From a virus: a DNA stretch of 49,262 nt. The stretch covers positions 1 to 49,262 of the IMG/VR virus record IMGVR_UViG_3300021170_000003. The stretch is one strand, 5' to 3'. This document shows, piece by piece, positions 1-7,540 of this stretch (positions are counted from its first letter, which is position 1; every line of letters begins with the position of its first letter). The notes beneath the pieces were generated by a model. It had not been told where the DNA came from, did no database searches, and was given only the letters and a program-made list of their open reading frames with translations. A program made the position numbers and the translations under genes.

Positions 1-127
1 CCTATTAGCCTACGCAACCCATCTATCTAACTTATACAAATAGAATACCAAAACAGCACAAAGGTTGTCAAGCAAATAATAAAACTTTATTCGCTTTATT
101 CTCAGCAAGTTACAAGCCTAAGCTTGA
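1..127. repeat. Direct repeat shared with window end (circular closure)
   Basis: These 127 bases are identical to 49136-49262. The simplest reading is that the contig closes into a circle of about 49,135 bp, because 127 is a usual largest k-mer in short-read assembly. A genuine short direct terminal repeat cannot be excluded from the sequence alone. The repeat is AT-rich and contains a leftward promoter. Confidence 0.95.
42..71 (-). promoter_or_regulatory. Leftward sigma70-type promoter in the junction
   Basis: On the minus strand TTGACA (71-66) is followed after 18 bases by TATTCT (47-42). The -35 box is perfect and the -10 box matches four of six. Because of the terminal duplication the same site is at 49177-49206. 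From there it reads left into the small genes at 48951, 48583, 48428 and 48056. It likely starts the rightmost early operon. Confidence 0.6.
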
Positions 128-231
128 GCCGAGCAGCCCATTATAGGCTGATGGCGTAAGTTTGATTGTTGGCTTAGACTAGGTCTGATTCAAGTGTGCT
201 GTTGATTCTAAAGCAGATGTAAACTTGAATA

Positions 232-669
232 GTGAGCGATATTCAAGTGCAAAGCGTGGCTCATGGCGGCGCAAGACAAGGCGCTGGAAGAAAAAGCTTA
301 GAATATTATATTCGAAATGATGCTAAGTATTTATCTGGAAGAGGCATTAACCCTTTGCTGGCCAGTGAGATACTGGCAAGAGTTGTTGATGAGCGCAAGC
401 TTTGGCAAAGGATATTGGGCAGTCAGGATGATAGGGTTGTGTTGGATGCGCTTAAGTTTCTTGTGCAAATGCGTGACGGTCGTCCAGCTCAGCAGATCAA
501 CATGACTAGCACAAGCATTAGCTTGAGCGCATCTGACCTTGAGCGAGCACGCGCTATCGTAGCGGAGATCAGAAGCTCTAGCCATGAACCGCAGGTTATA
601 ACATCAGCCCAAAAGGGCTTGTCGGCTCTAGACTCGGCCGCTAGACTAGGTGAGGGTGGGGCGAAGTAA
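232..669 (+). CDS. terS: Putative terminase small subunit
   Basis: 145 aa, GTG start with no clear ribosome binding site, so the exact start is uncertain. The N-terminus carries HGGARQGAGRKS (residues 11-22), a glycine/arginine motif frequent at the start of phage small terminases and other phage DNA-binding proteins. A helical middle and a low-complexity tail follow. It lies about 1.6 kb before the large terminase and is the first late gene, as expected for a small subunit that recognises phage DNA and loads the packaging motor. Part of the tail (near SAQKGLSAL) is encoded by a copy of the dispersed AGCCC stem-loop repeat (602-620). The family call rests on motif and position only. Confidence 0.6.
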   Translation: MSDIQVQSVAHGGARQGAGRKSLEYYIRNDAKYLSGRGINPLLASEILARVVDERKLWQRILGSQDDRVVLDALKFLVQMRDGRPAQQINMTSTSISLSASDLERARAIVAEIRSSSHEPQVITSAQKGLSALDSAARLGEGGAK

Positions 670-764
670 TGGCGAACAAAGTTTTGCTTTTGGTTCGGCT
701 AGTAGCGGCACTACTGCTTGTAAGCCAGCATTATGGTTTGGCGAGCCGAGGGGGGAATTTTTGA
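669..764 (+). CDS. Possible 31-aa hydrophobic peptide
   Basis: The ATG overlaps the TAA of the preceding gene (TAATG). The peptide begins MANKVLLLVRLVAALLLV and is a single potential membrane helix with a short polar tail. A G-rich stretch just before the ATG could serve as a weak ribosome site. It ends two bases before a terminator-like hairpin. Overlap and hydrophobic character are the only support, and it could be chance. Confidence 0.25.
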   Translation: MANKVLLLVRLVAALLLVSQHYGLASRGGNF

Positions 765-765
765 T

Positions 766-812
766 GGTGTGAGGGAGAGTATAGGAAGGGAATATCTCCT
801 CACCAATTTTTT
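766..812 (+). terminator. Rho-independent terminator candidate after terS
   Basis: GGTGTGAGG and its continuation pair, with small bulges, with ATATCTCCTCACC. The stem is followed by a run of six T (807-812). The stem is imperfect, but hairpin plus T tract after the first gene is typical of an intrinsic terminator. Confidence 0.5.
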
Positions 813-1012
813 ACCAAAATAAGTATCATACTTACACACCCAACCTCTTCAATCCATAGCCCTTATCAGCTTTACTATCAGCTCTAAGCATGATAAACTT
901 AATTAGAGGCTCTCTTGTGCCTAATCGCAAACCTCGATGGTTTTACAGACGATCCAGATGAACTAGCGCCTGATATTTTAGATATAGAGTGTAGAAAACA
1001 AAGGAGATACCA
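813..1012. other. Non-coding leader with a palindromic operator-like site
   Basis: No convincing gene is seen between the terminator and the co-chaperonin gene. A perfect 15-bp dyad, TAAGTAT-C-ATACTTA, lies at 820-834 and could bind a dimeric regulator. No good -35/-10 pair was found nearby. The last bases carry the strong ribosome site AAAGGAG of the next gene. Confidence 0.4.
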
Positions 1013-1582
1013 ATGCCAGCCACTCATCCTATTAACCTTAAACCAACACTTCAACTATCCAACGAATCTGAGGAGACTAAGCCTTCTCTATCTCCCACAA
1101 CCAAGTTCAAGGTAGGAGAGCTTTCGTTCTGGGCGCTTGGTGATCGGGTACTGATTGAGGAAGATCAGTTCCGCTCTGGCTATGAGTGCGAACAATGCTC
1201 AGGATTGGGCAAGGTGCCATGTTTAGACTGTGAGGGTATCCAAACTAAGTCCAATGGTAAGAAATGCTCTATATGCGACGAGGGACGCGTTCGTTGCCCG
1301 TCCTGCAATGGTAAGGGCGGGCTAATTGTGACTCCTGAGACGGCTCAGCGTCGTCCTACTAGTGGCGTCGTTGTAAGTGCAGGCCAAGACTGCAAGACCC
1401 TAAAGCCCGGCGACACCGTTCTCTTCAGCAACTTTGCAGGCTACTTGGTTGATCTAAACCGAGCTGGCCAACCTATTGCCATCCGTATCCTCCATGAGTC
1501 AGAAATCTTAGCTGGTATGGATGGACACCTGACCCTGAGCAACCTCAGAGGGAAGTCAGAGATTGCCGCCTTTAACCCCTAA
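1013..1582 (+). CDS. GroES-like co-chaperonin with inserted DnaJ-type zinc domain
   Basis: 189 aa, ATG after AAAGGAG. Two parts align with GroES: ALGDRVLIEED (41-51), then GGLIVT (102-107), SGVVVSAG, LKPGDTVLFSNFAGY (130-144) and IRILHESEILAGM (157-169). Between them, where GroES has its mobile loop, sits a zinc domain with four CxxC knuckles (C59/62, 70/73, 85/88, 95/98). The first and last are full CxxCxGxG as in DnaJ. A disordered N-terminus of about 35 residues precedes the fold. GroES lids bind the host GroEL ring through the mobile loop, and DnaJ zinc fingers bind unfolded clients, so the fusion may deliver capsid or tail proteins to the host chaperonin. It lies between the two terminase genes in the late operon. 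The fold call is strong; the joint function is inference. Confidence 0.8.
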   Translation: MPATHPINLKPTLQLSNESEETKPSLSPTTKFKVGELSFWALGDRVLIEEDQFRSGYECEQCSGLGKVPCLDCEGIQTKSNGKKCSICDEGRVRCPSCNGKGGLIVTPETAQRRPTSGVVVSAGQDCKTLKPGDTVLFSNFAGYLVDLNRAGQPIAIRILHESEILAGMDGHLTLSNLRGKSEIAAFNP

Positions 1583-1584
1583 AA

Positions 1585-1633
1585 CTAGCCTATACAGGTA
1601 TATCTCTCTAAAGAGAGTATAGGCGTATAGACA
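1585..1633. repeat. 49-bp intergenic repeat, copy 1
   Basis: Identical to 19390-19438. It contains outer arms GCCTATAC and GTATAGGC and an inner CTCTCT/AGAGAG stem, plus the word TATACAGGTATA, whose reverse complement recurs at 39416-39452. It sits between the co-chaperonin stop and the ribosome site of the next gene. It could be an operator, an RNA-processing hairpin or a promoter element. Confidence 0.8.
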
Positions 1634-1646
1634 AAAAGGAGATCTT

Positions 1647-1958
1647 ATGATTGGCTTTAACTACTACCCTGAAGGTGCAGTTTTAAGGCAGGGAATAAAC
1701 TATCGGTGGGACTCTTCATGCCATCCTATAATAGCTATCAAGCTTTGGATTTTCGTCTTCTACTTCCGCATTCGCCCCAAAGCCTTAGCTAAAGCTTGCC
1801 ACAACAAGCGCTTCATCTTTGGATTTGCTTGGAAAGGGTGTACTGCTGGCTGGGGATTCCCCGACTACGACTTTGATACCCGCATGATTAGAATTGCTGG
1901 ACATAATATCTCTTGGGAAGTTCTGGTTGATATCCTTAACCAGCATGAGGTGATATAG
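1647..1958 (+). CDS. Hypothetical protein, 103 aa
   Basis: ATG after AAAAAGGAG, directly downstream of the 49-bp repeat; TAG stop. The protein is rich in aromatic residues (W, F, Y), with IIAIKLWIFVFYFRI near residues 28-42 that could be a short membrane-associated segment or a buried strand. No known motif is recognised. Its good ribosome site and position between the chaperonin and terminase genes suggest it is a real late gene. Confidence 0.65.
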   Translation: MIGFNYYPEGAVLRQGINYRWDSSCHPIIAIKLWIFVFYFRIRPKALAKACHNKRFIFGFAWKGCTAGWGFPDYDFDTRMIRIAGHNISWEVLVDILNQHEVI

Positions 1959-1966
1959 TTGATTAT

Positions 1967-2028
1967 GGGGCCACGTCCAGAACCACGCTCTTTTCTCCTT
2001 TCAGCGTTGGTCAGCGTCTTGTGGCCCC
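1967..2028 (+). terminator. Long bulged hairpin, possible terminator or processing site
   Basis: GGGGCCAC (1967-1974) pairs perfectly with GTGGCCCC (2021-2028). An inner stem ACCACGCT/AGCGTTGGT with one bulge lies within. There is no T tract after it, so factor-independent termination is doubtful. It may stabilise or process the RNA before the terminase genes. Confidence 0.4.
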
Positions 2029-2069
2029 TCCCCATTTAAGCCAGTAAAGGAGAATGTAAGGGAGAGTAG

Positions 2070-2294
2070 ATGAAAACTTACATCTACATGAATCATCACT
2101 TGAAAGATAAGGCTAACCTTAGAGCAAAGGAACCTGAACCTATCATCACAGTCCAGCGCGGCACACGTCGAACCCAAGCCAATCAAGTCAGAATCTTAGG
2201 GCCATGTGAAGTATGCTGGGGCAATCTACCTATAGCTTGTTACAACGTAAAGGCTTGGATAGAAACGACTTCTAAGGTTGAGGTAGTTATCTAA
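2070..2294 (+). CDS. Conserved-looking small protein before large terminase
   Basis: 74 aa, ATG after GGGAGAG. It contains VRILGPCEVCWGN and a C-terminal run KAWIETTSKVEVVI that looks like a small beta-rich fold. It ends two bases before the large terminase start, so the two are translationally coupled. Small proteins of this shape beside phage terminases are common, but I know of no function. Confidence 0.6.
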   Translation: MKTYIYMNHHLKDKANLRAKEPEPIITVQRGTRRTQANQVRILGPCEVCWGNLPIACYNVKAWIETTSKVEVVI

Positions 2295-2296
2295 TC

Positions 2297-3940
2297 ATGC
2301 GTTGGACGATGCTGGATGTGCCGGAAGACCCCAAGAGCGAAAAGTTCAAGCTCGTAATGCGCCTCAACTCGCTCGGCTCTCTCTACTTCTTCGAGAAGTG
2401 GGTTCTCCAGCGTGACAAGCTTAGCCCCAACCTCCACAAGCCCATATTAGAAAAGCTCGAATCTGAGATGCCAAGGTTTCTGTTTGAGATGCCTCGTGAC
2501 CATCTGAAGACCACGATGGTTACTGAGGGTCGCTCGATCTGGACTACCCTTCCTTTCAACGAGATAGACGAAGTTTGCATGAGAGACCTTGGCTACCCAG
2601 ATGCTTGGATAGCTTGGATGAAGCGTATCCACCGTCCTGGCCGTCGCCGCCTCATCGCCACAGAAACCATCTCCAATGCCGAGAAGCTTGGTCTAAGGTT
2701 TGATTGGCACTTCCAAAACAACGATCTTTTCAAGCACTGCTTTCCTGAGATTATCCCAGACTCTAAGTGCATCTGGACTAAGGAGACCAAGCAAATCCGT
2801 ACCCCCCTCCGTGGCCCCAATGGTGAAGGCACCTACGACTTTATTGGCATTGGCGGTGCGCTACAGTCAAGGCATTACGATGATATTGACGAGGATGATG
2901 TTGTGGGTAAGGATGCTATTGAGTCAGAGCTAGAGATGGCTAAGGTTCACTCCTACCATCAGCTCCTCATGGGTGCATTTGTCAGCGTGGCTCAGGGTAC
3001 ATGGACAGTTACCAACAACCGCTGGGCACCCAACGACCTAAGTGGATGGATTCGCAAGAACAACCTAAAAGTCCCTGAAGCTAAACGTTTTGTCATCGAG
3101 CACCACTCAGCCCTTGGCGGATGCTGCGACCGTCACCCGCCCGGCGAAATCATATTCCCCGAAGAGTTTAGCCAGGAAGACTTTGACGAGATTAGGCAGA
3201 CTCAAGGCCCGTTCTACTTTAGCCATCAGTACCTCAACCTTGCCATCAACCCTGAAGAGTGTGTCTTCAAGCCCGAATGGCTACGCTACTACCGAGCCTC
3301 ACCCAGCCCTGTATCTATAGGCAAACATTGGATTAAGCATGAAGTCAAGGATGGAGAGGTATTCCCAGATGTCAACCCCCGCGTCCTGATCAAGTCCATC
3401 ATCGTAGACCCTAACCATGCCGAGGAAAGAGGCCGCTCTAGACATGCACTTGTAGTGAGTGGCTTAGACCCTGAGACCGACCGCATCTACCTGCTTGACG
3501 TATGGGCCAAGAGCAGTAGCTACGATGATCTAGTCTTTCATTTGTACCGGCTGGCCAAGATGTGGGGCATCAACGAGTACTGGCTTGAAGAGAACGCTGC
3601 CCAGACCCTACTCAGGTACCCAATCGAGTATCGCTCTAAGACTGAGAACTTTATCCTGACCAAGAAGCCTCTTAAGGGGCAGCGTACCCCTAATGCCAAG
3701 CGCGACCGTATCGAATCGCTTGAGCCGCTGTTCAGGGGTGGACAGATTTGGGTACGCCACGACCAGAACGAATTCCTTGACGAGTACAACAACTATCCAG
3801 GCGGTACGACGATGGATGTGCTTGATGGACTAGGATATAGCCCACAAGCATGGAACGCCTTTCATGCCCGGCGTATAATTGATTCTATGAGGAAGCACCG
3901 GGAACGCCATGAAGCCCGTAAAGGCTTCACCGGCTACTAA
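2297..3940 (+). CDS. terL: Terminase large subunit
   Basis: 547 aa. The ATPase domain carries a Walker A-like PRDHLKTT (66-73) and Walker B HYDDIDEDD (193-201). The nuclease domain has the RNase H-like pattern VDPNHAEE (acidic D371), EENAAQ (E431/E432) and MDVLDGLGY (D507/D510). This motor cuts concatemeric DNA and pumps it through the portal into the prohead. The length is normal for the family. The ATG lies three bases after the previous stop. There is no sign of truncation. Confidence 0.92.
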   Translation: MRWTMLDVPEDPKSEKFKLVMRLNSLGSLYFFEKWVLQRDKLSPNLHKPILEKLESEMPRFLFEMPRDHLKTTMVTEGRSIWTTLPFNEIDEVCMRDLGYPDAWIAWMKRIHRPGRRRLIATETISNAEKLGLRFDWHFQNNDLFKHCFPEIIPDSKCIWTKETKQIRTPLRGPNGEGTYDFIGIGGALQSRHYDDIDEDDVVGKDAIESELEMAKVHSYHQLLMGAFVSVAQGTWTVTNNRWAPNDLSGWIRKNNLKVPEAKRFVIEHHSALGGCCDRHPPGEIIFPEEFSQEDFDEIRQTQGPFYFSHQYLNLAINPEECVFKPEWLRYYRASPSPVSIGKHWIKHEVKDGEVFPDVNPRVLIKSIIVDPNHAEERGRSRHALVVSGLDPETDRIYLLDVWAKSSSYDDLVFHLYRLAKMWGINEYWLEENAAQTLLRYPIEYRSKTENFILTKKPLKGQRTPNAKRDRIESLEPLFRGGQIWVRHDQNEFLDEYNNYPGGTTMDVLDGLGYSPQAWNAFHARRIIDSMRKHRERHEARKGFTGY

Positions 3941-3948
3941 GGATCACT

Positions 3949-4113
3949 ATGAGCCTTACCTTCACCGAACAAGAAGTCATAGCTGGTGTCCAGTTAATTC
4001 AAGCCAGTCACGAGTACTGGCCAGTCTCAGATATTGATCCTAAAGAGTTTGTGGCTGCCATGAGCGCAGCCAAGCAACCAACACAAGTTGACTGGAGCGG
4101 ATGCTGCTGCTAA
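3949..4113 (+). CDS. Small protein, 54 aa, Cys-Cys-Cys end
   Basis: ATG eight bases after the terL stop, with AAGGA overlapping that stop as ribosome site. The peptide starts MSLTFTEQEVIAG, is largely helical in character and ends in WSGCCC. It fills the gap between terL and the next gene exactly. Function is unknown. The three terminal cysteines could bind metal or form disulfides. Confidence 0.6.
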   Translation: MSLTFTEQEVIAGVQLIQASHEYWPVSDIDPKEFVAAMSAAKQPTQVDWSGCCC

Positions 4114-4122
4114 AGGAGACCT

Positions 4123-4503
4123 ATGCCTATCTCTGTCCATCACACTATCAAGCTCACCGAGAACGTGCGGCGCAACCTTGATCCAAGCATCTATCGTACT
4201 CCAATAGCTGACCCGCCTCCATTTCATGTAGGATGCACCTGCCAGTGGGAAGCTTGGGCACATAGCTCCGACCAAGCCAACTACTACATAGCCTGTCATC
4301 GCCAAGCCCAGCTCATGCGTGGCAATATCGTAACCGTTATCCTGCCCCAAGCTGTTGTCATCAGCCAGCCTGAAGCCGACCAGCCCACTACCGAGGCTGA
4401 TGCAGCCCCAGAGCTATTTCAAGCCAACAAGCTAGAGATCGAGTATCAGCCAATAAAGGGCTTACCGGCTGAGCCTAAGGCTGAGGAGAAGGCTAATGCC
4501 TGA
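4123..4503 (+). CDS. Hypothetical protein, 126 aa
   Basis: ATG after AAAGGAGA. The N-terminal 80 residues look folded (FHVGCTCQWEAWAHS has a CxC pair) and the last 40 are acidic, proline-rich and probably disordered. The end overlaps the portal start by 8 bases. Near the end the peptide YQPIKGLPAEP is encoded by a copy of the dispersed stem-loop repeat (4445-4463). No family is recognised. Confidence 0.6.
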   Translation: MPISVHHTIKLTENVRRNLDPSIYRTPIADPPPFHVGCTCQWEAWAHSSDQANYYIACHRQAQLMRGNIVTVILPQAVVISQPEADQPTTEADAAPELFQANKLEIEYQPIKGLPAEPKAEEKANA

Positions 4504-6433
4504 TAAGTTTGAGCTAGTAGAATGTGATTTTGGCAAAGACGTGATGGGTGACATGACGTGGTTTGTGGAGCAACAGCTTGAGACCCTGCTACAGGCTCAT
4601 CAAGAGCTTCACATGCAGAAGCTTCCCAAGTGGCGTAGGCTTTATCTAGGTAGGCCCTTGACTGAGACTAAAAATAGCCCTTGGATGAATGCTGCTAATA
4701 CAGTTGTGCAGGTAATTGGTGAGACTGTGGATACGATGGTTGCACGGGTAATGGGGTTGGTGTGGGCTACTCATCCGCTGTGGACGTTCCAGAACTTTGC
4801 TAAAGCTGATACAGACGAAGCCAAAGAAGCCAATGAGTCTGAGCGTAGAGTGCTTGAGGAGTTCATGGACTTAGTTGGCGTAGAGCCAGACGAACTCAAT
4901 CTGCATGAAGTAGAAGCCCTCTGGTACACGGAGGCGGCCAATCTTGGTACAGCCTTCGTTAAGGTTGCGCTTGAGCAGAACACTGAAGCTGTGGTTGTGG
5001 GATATGATTCAGAAGCGGATAAGAGGATTCGCGGCACTGAGAATACGATTTATGCTGGTCCAAAGGTCTATAACTTGAGGCATGAGGATTTGCTAGCTGA
5101 TGCTAAAGCTCAAACGTTAGAGAAGGCTGACTTTGTTGCGGTGAAGCGAACGTTGAGCCGAATGCAGCTTGAGGAGAGAAGCTTTAAGGGTGACTACAAG
5201 AAAGATGCGGTGAAGGAGATTATAGACCAGCCCGACCGTAGCCAGCCGATAGAGCCAGTGCGGCAGGAGCTTCAAGACCAGGGCGTAACTAGTCCATCAC
5301 GGCCTGACACTACGGCTGAGTGGGACATTTGGGAATGCTATTTCCCTCGCTGGTTCAAAGGCCGCAAATACCGTATCATCCTAACCTTCCACAAGCACAC
5401 CAAGACCGTGCTACGGTGTGTGTTTAGCTTCATGCCAGAGAATGCCCTACCAGTTAAGAGAGCTAAGCTTGGCTATCGCACCAATGGCTTGTATGGGCAT
5501 GGCTATGCTGAACTCCTCGAAATCTATCAAGAGGAGCTTAGCACAACGCATAACCAACGGCTAGATAATGCTACGATAGCTAACATTAGAGCGTTGAGGG
5601 TTAGCCCCAAGGCGAGAACATTGGATGCTAACCAGGAGTTGTATCCATCGGCGCTATTGGTAGGAGAGAAGGATGATATTGAAGCTATCCAAATTGGTGA
5701 TGTCTATCCTAGCACCTTCAAGAACGAAGAGATGACACTTCAGCTTGTGGCACGTAGAGCTGGTATAACTCCGGCTGTGGCAGGTGCGGGTTCGGGTAGT
5801 ATGATGAAGCGGCCACAGCAGTACTCGGCTCAAGGCACTCTAGCTGTGATGCAAGAGAACAATACCAGTGTAGGCTGGGCTACGTCTGAGTTTAGACATG
5901 CACATACTTGCCTTGGCTCGTTGCTGGTGAAGATGTATGGTAAGTTTGGCACGTTTGGGCGAGAAGAGGCATTTGGCTTAGATGGTGAGAGGCTAGAGGC
6001 TGCATTGGATAAGTTTGAGCAGCACAGCCTACGTATACCCATTAGAGCTAGTACTGGCTCAATGAACCGTGAGGTGGAGAAACAAACTGGCATGTTGCTA
6101 GCTGGGCTGCTTCAGCGGCACTATACTGCTGTGGGCCAGCTTATTCAAGCGGTGAGTAACCCAATGGCTGGGCCGGAGTTTAAGCAGTATGCCCAGAGCG
6201 TAATCTTTAGTTCGACCATGTTTCACAGAAAGGTGGTAAAAGACTTTGGATTCGACCCCGAACTTTACGTCCCAGACGCACCAGATGAGGGAGCTGGCCA
6301 AGCAGGGCAAATGGCCCCCGGAGGGCTACCCGTTTCGGGAGCTGGCCCTTCTTCCGCCCCAGGTGGTGGAGTCAATCTTCCAAGGGGAGATGTGGGCCTC
6401 GGTCTTAGCGGGCTTGCGCCTTCTTCGCGCTGA
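4496..6433 (+). CDS. Portal protein
   Basis: 645 aa, podovirus-sized. It follows the terminase and precedes the scaffold and capsid. The region from about 345 (LEIYQEELSTTHNQRLDN) to 450 (AGSGSMMKRPQQYSAQGT) has the charged helical stem and ring pattern seen in phage portals. The portal forms the dodecameric channel at one vertex of the head. The last 50 residues are glycine/proline/alanine-rich and overlap, in another frame, a separate gene (6246-6587). The low-complexity end may be an extension grown over that gene. Confidence 0.85.
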   Translation: MPDKFELVECDFGKDVMGDMTWFVEQQLETLLQAHQELHMQKLPKWRRLYLGRPLTETKNSPWMNAANTVVQVIGETVDTMVARVMGLVWATHPLWTFQNFAKADTDEAKEANESERRVLEEFMDLVGVEPDELNLHEVEALWYTEAANLGTAFVKVALEQNTEAVVVGYDSEADKRIRGTENTIYAGPKVYNLRHEDLLADAKAQTLEKADFVAVKRTLSRMQLEERSFKGDYKKDAVKEIIDQPDRSQPIEPVRQELQDQGVTSPSRPDTTAEWDIWECYFPRWFKGRKYRIILTFHKHTKTVLRCVFSFMPENALPVKRAKLGYRTNGLYGHGYAELLEIYQEELSTTHNQRLDNATIANIRALRVSPKARTLDANQELYPSALLVGEKDDIEAIQIGDVYPSTFKNEEMTLQLVARRAGITPAVAGAGSGSMMKRPQQYSAQGTLAVMQENNTSVGWATSEFRHAHTCLGSLLVKMYGKFGTFGREEAFGLDGERLEAALDKFEQHSLRIPIRASTGSMNREVEKQTGMLLAGLLQRHYTAVGQLIQAVSNPMAGPEFKQYAQSVIFSSTMFHRKVVKDFGFDPELYVPDAPDEGAGQAGQMAPGGLPVSGAGPSSAPGGGVNLPRGDVGLGLSGLAPSSR

Positions 6434-6587
6434 CTTTGAGCAAACTGCGCTTGATTCGGCTAAGGCTCAGGCTTTAAGGGAGCAGGCGTGTGGTGTTGTC
6501 AACTTTATTGATAACTATATGTTAGAGTTAGATAAGGAGATAACTAGGCTTCAACGGTTCATCCGAGAAGCAAAGGAGTCAAAGTAA
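6246..6587 (+). CDS. Hypothetical protein overlapping portal end
   Basis: Up to 113 aa in a different frame from the portal. The longest form starts with TTG; ATG starts also exist further in (MRELAKQ and MWASVLAG). The C-terminal half is helical and charged, with a likely coiled coil (LELDKEITRLQRFIREAKESK). The stop overlaps the scaffold start by one base (TAATG), which supports translation. It is probably a small head-assembly protein; start and role are uncertain. Confidence 0.6.
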   Translation: MDSTPNFTSQTHQMRELAKQGKWPPEGYPFRELALLPPQVVESIFQGEMWASVLAGLRLLRADFEQTALDSAKAQALREQACGVVNFIDNYMLELDKEITRLQRFIREAKESK

Positions 6588-7315
6588 TGGGAATGTTTAG
6601 CAGAAATCATGAACCTGCCCCCGACCCAGAAGCACATCCTTCTAGCGAGAACCAACCTCAGGCTAGTAGTGAGCCTCAAAAGACTCAGGCCGAGCTTTTG
6701 GCTGAAGCTCTTAGTCCCTTCGCTGCAACCCTTAAGACTATTTCTGACAAGGTAGATTCAGTTGAGCAGCGGTTCCAGGCACGTCAGCCAAGCCATAGCG
6801 AAGGTCAGCCTGCTCAGCCTCAGTATGCTAGTGTGTTCGAGGATGAAGATGCTGCAATTGGACAGCGGGTGGTTGCTGCTGTGGGGCCTATGTATCAGCA
6901 ACAGCTTGAAATGCAAGCTGATATCAACCGTGAGAAGGTGCTGGGAGAGTTTAGGGCTAAGGGCTTTGGGCCTACGCTTGAGAAGTTTACTGAGCGGATT
7001 AATAGCTTGCTAGATGTTACCCCACTGGTACAGCCGGATGGTCAGGGTGGACACAAAGCATGGCGCGGAGATAAAGCCTATATCCGCAATACTATCAACA
7101 TGGTAATTGGCGAAGCGGCTGCTGCGGCTGGTCTTAGGTTTGATGGCACTAAGCAAAGCTTCTTCTTGGAGGGTGCTAATGGCGGTGATGGTAGCACGAG
7201 TAGCTCTAGTCCCTCTGATGGCTTGACGAACGAGCAGCGAAAGCTATTCTCACGGTACAAGGTTAGCCCGGCTGATGCTCAGAAGACCATTGCTAAGCTC
7301 AAGTTTTTCAATTAG
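6587..7315 (+). CDS. Probable capsid assembly scaffolding protein
   Basis: 242 aa. It is highly charged and Q/E/S/P-rich at the N-terminus, predicted helical in the middle, with a basic end (RYKVSPADAQKTIAKLKFFN), as in scaffolds that bind capsid subunits. It sits between portal and capsid genes, the standard place for a scaffold. No protease motif is visible. The name is inferred from composition and context. Confidence 0.65.
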   Translation: MGMFSRNHEPAPDPEAHPSSENQPQASSEPQKTQAELLAEALSPFAATLKTISDKVDSVEQRFQARQPSHSEGQPAQPQYASVFEDEDAAIGQRVVAAVGPMYQQQLEMQADINREKVLGEFRAKGFGPTLEKFTERINSLLDVTPLVQPDGQGGHKAWRGDKAYIRNTINMVIGEAAAAAGLRFDGTKQSFFLEGANGGDGSTSSSSPSDGLTNEQRKLFSRYKVSPADAQKTIAKLKFFN

Positions 7316-7331
7316 TTAGAAGGAGACATAG

Positions 7332-7475
7332 ATGAGTGGAAGGTTGAGGTATACCGAGCCGAGCTTCACGCTACCAGCTTGCGAACGAAAGATGAGTGAG
7401 CTTGACTATGAGTTGGCTGTGGGGAAAATCAGCCAAGCACAGTACGATGAGCGTGTCAAGCAAAATAAACCATAA
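7332..7475 (+). CDS. Small protein, 47 aa
   Basis: Strong ribosome site AGAAGGAGA before the ATG. The sequence begins MSGRLRYTEPSFTLPACERK and continues with a charged helix (MSELDYELAVGKISQAQYDERV). The gene occupies the space between scaffold and the next head gene. Function is unknown. Confidence 0.6.
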   Translation: MSGRLRYTEPSFTLPACERKMSELDYELAVGKISQAQYDERVKQNKP

Positions 7476-7540
7476 GCCCTAGACTAAGCTTATAATTAAG
7501 TTTGGGGATCGTATCGTAAAGGAGAGAAAGCGATGCGTTT

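Noticed and set aside
915-1115. 66-aa frame with TTG start before the co-chaperonin gene
   Set aside because: No ribosome site and long overlap with a well-supported gene in another frame.
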